Assembly: GCF_000685965.1 (NCBI RefSeq)
Contig: NZ_JMLE01000006.1
Span: 124,001-188,000 of the forward strand
Source of the DNA: Arthrobacter sp. UNC362MFTsu5.1
Lineage (GTDB): Bacteria; Actinomycetota; Actinomycetes; Actinomycetales; Micrococcaceae
Reading direction: 5' to 3'
Length of the DNA: 64,000 nucleotides
Numbering within the stretch: the stretch's first letter is position 1; each line of letters begins with the position of its first letter. Shown here one piece after another: positions 59,998 through 64,000 of the stretch. Below the pieces are notes generated by a model. That model was not told the origin of the DNA and did not search any database. It worked only from the letters and a program-made list of their open reading frames with translations. Both the position numbers and the translations under genes were made by a program.

Positions 59998-60852
59998 ATG
60001 ACAGCAAACTATTTGATCGGCCTGCGCGAAGGCCTCGAGGCGACACTCGTCGTTGTGCTCCTGATGGCATACCTGCTCAAAACCGGGAGGCAGCACCTGC
60101 TGCCCAGGCTGTGGGCGGGCGTCGGATTTGCCGTCGCCGTGTCGGCAGGGTTCGGTGCGCTGCTCACCTTCGGTCCGCGCGGCCTCACGTTCGAGGCGCA
60201 GGAGGCCATCGGCGGGAGCCTTTCCGTTGTGGCGGTGGCGCTGGTGACGTGGATGGTTTTCTGGATGGCCCGCACGGCCCGTACCCTCGGCACCGGACTC
60301 CGCTCGCAGGTGGACCGGGCTGCAGGTGGCGCCGGGTGGGGGCTCGCCGCCGTCGCCGCACTGGCCGTGGGCCGGGAAGGCCTTGAAACCGCGCTCTTCC
60401 TGTGGGCGGCTGCCCAGGCCACGGGAGAGTCGGCAACGCCGCTGTTCGGTGCGTTGCTGGGGCTGGCCACCGCCGTCCTGCTCGGGTTCCTGCTGCACCG
60501 GGGTGTCCTCAAGATCAACCTCGGCGCGTTCTTCACCTGGAGCGGCGCGGCGCTGATCGTCATCGCCGGAGGCGTGCTTGCCTACGCTGTCCACGACTTC
60601 CAGGAGGCCGGGATCCTCCCCGGGCTCCACAGCCTGGCCTTTGACGTATCGGCGGCGATCCCGCCGTCGTCCTGGTACGGCACCCTGCTCAAAGGCACCC
60701 TGAATTTCTCGCCTGCCACCACATGGCTGGAAGCTGCTGCCTGGCTGCTGTACGTCCCGGCCGTGCTCTTCTTCTACCTCCGCTCCAACCGACGTGCCCG
60801 CGCATCATCCCGTCCGGACACAGCTGCCCGGGCAACCGTCGCGGCATCCTGA
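59998..60852 (+). CDS. efeU: Iron permease EfeU (FTR1 family)
   Basis: 284 residues from ATG 59998; the frame from 59971 would start inside the iron box. Seven membrane helices. The two REGLE iron-binding motifs are present: GLREGLEATL at the N-terminus and VGREGLETALF in helix 4. It moves iron across the membrane as part of EfeUOB. No strong ribosome site is visible. efeO starts 32 bases after its stop. Confidence 0.94.
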   Translation: MTANYLIGLREGLEATLVVVLLMAYLLKTGRQHLLPRLWAGVGFAVAVSAGFGALLTFGPRGLTFEAQEAIGGSLSVVAVALVTWMVFWMARTARTLGTGLRSQVDRAAGGAGWGLAAVAALAVGREGLETALFLWAAAQATGESATPLFGALLGLATAVLLGFLLHRGVLKINLGAFFTWSGAALIVIAGGVLAYAVHDFQEAGILPGLHSLAFDVSAAIPPSSWYGTLLKGTLNFSPATTWLEAAAWLLYVPAVLFFYLRSNRRARASSRPDTAARATVAAS

Positions 60853-60883
60853 CCCCCACCCCCGCACCCCAAGGACCAACCCC

Positions 60884-62110
60884 ATGCCCAGCCCCAGCCT
60901 GCCCAATTCCGCCCCGTCCGCAATCCACCCGCAGGGCCGCCGGCGTGGCCCTGCCAGCCGCCTGGCCGCTGCAGCCGCCGTCGTGGCTCTTCCGCTGATG
61001 CTGGCTGCCTGCACGGACAATGCTGCGCCGTCGTCCTCGGCCGGGGCCGACGGCCCGATCCGGGTCACCAGCACCGGCGATGCCTGCAAGGTATCCACGG
61101 CGTCCGCGAAGAGCGGCAACCTCACGTTCGCCGTCCAGAACGACGGCGATCAGGTCACCGAGTTCTACCTGCTGGCCGAAGACGGCCTGCGGATCCTGGG
61201 CGAGGTGGAAAACATCGGGCCCGGCCTGACGCGGAACCTGGTGGTCACAGTCCCTGCAGGGAAATACAACACGGCCTGCAAGCCTGGCATGGTGGGCGAC
61301 GGCATCCGGGCCGGTTTCGACGTGGTGGACTCCGGCACACAGCCTGCCGTCGACAGCGACCTGAAAGCGCTCTCCGACCAGGGGACCGCCCAGTACGTGG
61401 CCTACGTCAAGGACCAGACGGAGCAGCTGCTGGCCGGTACGAAGAAATTCGCCGAGGCCTACGCGGCCGGCGATGCCGCCACTGCCAAGGAGCTTTACGC
61501 CGCAACGCGCATGCACTGGGAACGGATCGAACCGGTGGCCGAGTCCTTCGGCGACCTCGACCCCAAGCTGGACGCCCGCGAGGCGGACCTGGCCGAGGGC
61601 GAGGAATGGACCGGGTGGCACCGCGCCGAAAAGGACCTGTTCCCGCCGGCCGGGTTCCAGGCCCTTAGTGCGGCGGAGCGTGACAAGCTCGCTGCCCGGC
61701 TGGTGGCCGACACGGAAGAGCTGGCCAAGCGCACGCGGACCGTGGAGCTCACCGCCGACAAGCTGGGCAACGGCGCCAAGGAACTGCTGGACGAGGTGGC
61801 CACCGGCAAGGTCACTGGTGAAGAGGAAATCTGGTCCCACACGGACCTCTGGGACTTCCAGGCCAATGTGGACGGCGCCCGGATCGCCTTCGAAAACCTC
61901 AAGCCCGTGCTAGAACAAAAGGACCCGGAGCTTGCCAAGAGCCTCGACACCAAGTTCGCCGCGCTGCAGGCAGAACTGAAGACCCACGCCCGGGGTGACG
62001 GCTTTGCCTACTACAACGAGCTGAGCTCCGAGCAGGTCCAGCGCCTCGCCGCCCTGGTGGATTCCCTGGGCGAGCCGCTGTCCAACCTCACCGCGGCAGT
62101 CGTGCTGTGA
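60884..62110 (+). CDS. efeO: Iron uptake lipoprotein EfeO
   Basis: 408 residues from ATG 60884, with AAGGA 8 bases upstream. Lipobox LAAC at Cys43. The N-terminal cupredoxin domain (about 55-150, ITVTST-like RVTSTGDACKVS) and the C-terminal M75 domain with the metal motif GWHRAEKDLF and ATRMHWERIEP are both present, as in E. coli EfeO. It delivers ferric iron to EfeU. The stop overlaps the efeB GTG by 4 bases. Confidence 0.94.
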   Translation: MPSPSLPNSAPSAIHPQGRRRGPASRLAAAAAVVALPLMLAACTDNAAPSSSAGADGPIRVTSTGDACKVSTASAKSGNLTFAVQNDGDQVTEFYLLAEDGLRILGEVENIGPGLTRNLVVTVPAGKYNTACKPGMVGDGIRAGFDVVDSGTQPAVDSDLKALSDQGTAQYVAYVKDQTEQLLAGTKKFAEAYAAGDAATAKELYAATRMHWERIEPVAESFGDLDPKLDAREADLAEGEEWTGWHRAEKDLFPPAGFQALSAAERDKLAARLVADTEELAKRTRTVELTADKLGNGAKELLDEVATGKVTGEEEIWSHTDLWDFQANVDGARIAFENLKPVLEQKDPELAKSLDTKFAALQAELKTHARGDGFAYYNELSSEQVQRLAALVDSLGEPLSNLTAAVVL

Positions 62111-63522
62111 CCGGCTGCCCTTTCGGCGGGGGCCAGGGCCGTGCGGGCCGGGACGGTGCGGGCCAGGGCCGTGCGGGCCGGGACGGTGCGGGCCAGGGCC
62201 GGCAGGCCACGTCCCAGGAAGGGCCGCGGGCCGGCCCGGCTGCCACGCGCGGCGTTTCGCGCCGCGGCCTGCTTTCCTTCGCGGGGGTCGGGGGCGCCGG
62301 CGCGCTGGCCGGCCTCGCCGCCGGGCTGTGGGGACGCGACGCCGTCGTGGCGGCAGTACCTGCCGACGATGCGCCGGCCAACGACACCGTGCCGTTCCAC
62401 GGGGAACGCCAGGCGGGAATTACGACGGCGGCGCAGGATCGCCTGCACATGGCCGCCTTCGACCTCATCACCGAGGACCGGGACGAGCTGATCCGGCTCC
62501 TGAAAGACTGGACCGCCGCCGCTGAGGCGATGACCCTGGGCCGGGAAGCCGGAGAAACCGGCGCAGCCGGCGGCTCCTACGATGCGCCGCCGCAGGACAC
62601 CGGCGAAGCCATGGGCCTCAGCGCCGGCAAGCTCACCGTGACCTTCGGCTTCGGCGCCGGCCTGTTCGAAAAGGACGGGAAGGCGCGGTTCGGGCTCGAG
62701 GGCCGCCGCCCGGAGGCCTTGATCGACCTGCCGCACTTCCCCGGCGATGACCTCCAGGCGGGACGCAGCGGCGGTGACATCATCGTGCAGGCATGTGCCG
62801 ACGATCCCCAGGTTGCCGTGCACGCCATCCGCAACCTGGCACGGCTGGGGTTCGGGAAGGTCCGCGTCCGCTGGTCCCAGCTGGGCTTCGGACGCACGGC
62901 CTCCACGTCCCGGGCACAGCAGACGCCCCGCAACCTTTTCGGCTTCAAGGACGGCACCAACAACCTCAAGGCTGAGGACACGGACCTGCTGGAGAACCAC
63001 GTCTGGGCGGAAGCCGGCACCCGGCCGGAAGAGGCCTGGATGGAGGGCGGCAGCTACCTGGTGGCCCGCCGGATCCGCATGCACATCGAAATCTGGGACC
63101 GGACATCGCTGGGCGAGCAGGAAGCCCTGATCGGCCGGACCAAAGCCGAGGGCGCCCCCTTGTCCGGCGGCAAGGAATTCACCGCCCCGGACTTCACCAT
63201 CAAGGGCAAGGACGGCGAGCCCCTGATGGGCATGGATTCACATGTCCGGCTGGCCCACGCCGACCAGAACGGCGGCGTCCGGATGCTGCGCCGAGGGTAC
63301 AACTACACGGACGGTTCCGACGGGCTGGGGCATCTCGACGCGGGGCTATTCTTCATTGCCTTCGTCAAGGACCCGCGCACCCACTACGTGCCCATGCAGA
63401 TGGCCATGGCCAAACAGGACACCCTGGCCGTGGAGTACCTCAAGCACACCGGCTCCGCCCTGGCCGCCGTGCCGCCGGGCACCAAACCCGGCGGCTACAT
63501 CGGCGAAGGGCTGTTCAGCTAA
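62107..63522 (+). CDS. efeB: Deferrochelatase/peroxidase EfeB (Dyp-type, Tat-exported)
   Basis: 471 residues from GTG 62107. Dyp-type haem peroxidase that oxidises Fe(II) or takes iron from haem outside the membrane. The twin-arginine signal SRRGLLSFAG begins at residue 51, late for a Tat signal, because a decapeptide GQGRAGRDGA is repeated before it. The catalytic GFKDGTNNL, distal Arg in MHIEIWDRTSLGEQE and YNYTDGSDGLGHLDAGLFFIAF are typical; haem-ligand His is near 290-335. The 4-base overlap with efeO points to coupled translation. Confidence 0.94.
   Translation: MTGCPFGGGQGRAGRDGAGQGRAGRDGAGQGRQATSQEGPRAGPAATRGVSRRGLLSFAGVGGAGALAGLAAGLWGRDAVVAAVPADDAPANDTVPFHGERQAGITTAAQDRLHMAAFDLITEDRDELIRLLKDWTAAAEAMTLGREAGETGAAGGSYDAPPQDTGEAMGLSAGKLTVTFGFGAGLFEKDGKARFGLEGRRPEALIDLPHFPGDDLQAGRSGGDIIVQACADDPQVAVHAIRNLARLGFGKVRVRWSQLGFGRTASTSRAQQTPRNLFGFKDGTNNLKAEDTDLLENHVWAEAGTRPEEAWMEGGSYLVARRIRMHIEIWDRTSLGEQEALIGRTKAEGAPLSGGKEFTAPDFTIKGKDGEPLMGMDSHVRLAHADQNGGVRMLRRGYNYTDGSDGLGHLDAGLFFIAFVKDPRTHYVPMQMAMAKQDTLAVEYLKHTGSALAAVPPGTKPGGYIGEGLFS
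62131..62200 (+). repeat. 30-bp tandem repeat (2.3 copies) in the efeB N-terminus
   Basis: 62131-62160 and 62161-62190 are identical, followed by the first 10 bases of a third copy. The unit codes the decapeptide GQGRAGRDGA in frame and lengthens the signal peptide's n-region. Copy number may vary between strains. Confidence 0.9.
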
Positions 63523-64000
63523 GGCCGGCCGAGCCCGCAGCTGAAGCGGGCTGCTCCTGCACTGCCAGGTACGTGAACAGCTGACGCAGCCCGAAACGCC
63601 AGGGTGGCAGCTCCTCGACGGCACCCACGGTGTTGACCAGGGCGCCGAGGTGGCGGCTGCGGATGGTGACCACGTCCCCCATCTTGTGGGTGAATCCCTG
63701 GCCCGGCTGGTCCCGGTCCTGCGTGGGTGCGAACAGCGTGCCGGTGAACAGTGCGAAGCCGTCCGGGTACTGGTGGTGCTTGCCGAAGGTGGCCGCCACC
63801 AGCTCCTCGAATGGACGGCTGATCCTGGCCACGGTGTTCCGGCCCTCCAGCAGGTACCCGTCCGGTCCCTCCACCCGGAGCAGGATCTCTTCCTGCCGCA
63901 GGGTCTCGAGGGTGAATCCGCCGTCGAACAGCCGGATCAGCGGCCCCAGCGCGCTGGAGGCGTTGTTGTCCTTGGCCTTGCCCAGCAGCAGGGCGCTCCG
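63515..64000 (-). CDS. Fumarylacetoacetate hydrolase-family protein (5' end outside window)
   Basis: The frame is open from the right edge to the stop at 63515, giving 161 C-terminal residues. Visible FAH-fold segments: KAKDNNASSALGPLIRLFD, LEGRNTVARISRPFEELV, HHQYPDGFALFTGTLFAP, GFTHKMGDVVTIRSRHLGALVNTV. They match the FAH-family hydratases/hydrolases of sugar-acid and aromatic pathways; the substrate cannot be told from the C-terminal part. It converges on efeB, overlapping its last 8 bases. Confidence 0.8.
   Translation of the reverse strand, partial: RSALLLGKAKDNNASSALGPLIRLFDGGFTLETLRQEEILLRVEGPDGYLLEGRNTVARISRPFEELVAATFGKHHQYPDGFALFTGTLFAPTQDRDQPGQGFTHKMGDVVTIRSRHLGALVNTVGAVEELPPWRFGLRQLFTYLAVQEQPASAAGSAGLS

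Noticed and set aside
62131..62200. Tandem repeats considered as a CRISPR array
   Set aside because: Units are contiguous without spacers and code a decapeptide in frame with efeB. No CRISPR-like array is present in the window.

Overview
The window looks like chromosomal DNA of a high-GC Gram-positive bacterium of the Micrococcaceae, most likely Arthrobacter, Pseudarthrobacter or a close relative. This is inferred from GC-rich codon use, GTG starts, the ClpC/MutY/DisA/RadA neighbourhood typical of actinobacteria, the short actinobacterial ArgA, a PHO-box-like repeat before pstS and a DtxR/IdeR-like box before efeU. No phage, insertion sequence or CRISPR array was seen. One tRNA gene (Lys, TTT) is present.

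Layout. 1-5.1 kb: 3' part of clpC, an S9 peptidase, argA. 5.1-5.5 kb: an AT-richer interval with a promoter-like site, a possible 54-codon ORF and a good terminator. 5.6-7.9 kb: dhaK-dhaL-dhaM, where DhaM is a PTS EIIA-HPr fusion. 7.9-10.2 kb: a secreted hypothetical, mutY (with no ordinary start codon) and a membrane-anchored hypothetical. 10.4-23.4 kb: a complete sialic-acid catabolic locus. It has a GntR regulator and nagB on +, an eight-gene minus-strand operon (four-part Sat-type peptide-class ABC importer, nanA, nanK, nanE, nagA) and a divergent sialidase without a signal peptide. It sits between genes that in other actinobacteria lie close to disA. 23.4-28.0 kb: disA, prfC, and a Ser/Thr kinase-GAF protein. 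28.0-31.8 kb: a PucR-like regulator divergent from a ferredoxin reductase and a fatty acid desaturase. 31.8-36.8 kb: a methyltransferase and a copper set (SHOCT protein, multicopper oxidase, CopB-type ATPase with a near-ideal CsoR operator). 36.9-39.5 kb: radA and a FUSC-like membrane protein. 39.6-45.7 kb: pstSCAB, then convergent pit with its DUF47 partner. 45.7-49.8 kb: a hypothetical, tRNA-Lys, a LigB-type dioxygenase and a membrane vWA protein. 49.8-59.9 kb: arabinose use (LacI regulator, araB-araD-araA, HtrA-like protease, GH51 arabinofuranosidase, GH43-like hydrolase, second LacI regulator). 60-63.5 kb: efeUOB iron uptake. The right edge cuts an FAH-family hydrolase.

How the parts work together. 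Sialosides or free sialic acid would enter through the ABC importer. The sialidase would cut sialosides inside the cell, NanA would split the sialic acid, and NanK, NanE, NagA and NagB would carry the product to fructose-6-phosphate. Palindromes centred on GGACGTCC lie before the GntR gene and in the importer/sialidase divergent region, which suggests one regulon. In the arabinose region a palindrome before araB fits the first LacI protein, and copies of TATAACGTTGTA before the GH51, GH43-like and second LacI genes fit the second.

The most unusual features are the cytoplasmic-sialidase locus next to disA, the mutY start problem, the small promoter-ORF-terminator unit at 5.16-5.45 kb, stable hairpins directly after two binding-protein genes (satA-like and pstS), and two large intergenic palindromes (43961-44022 and 45781-45864). 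All functional statements come from reading the sequence; no database search was run.
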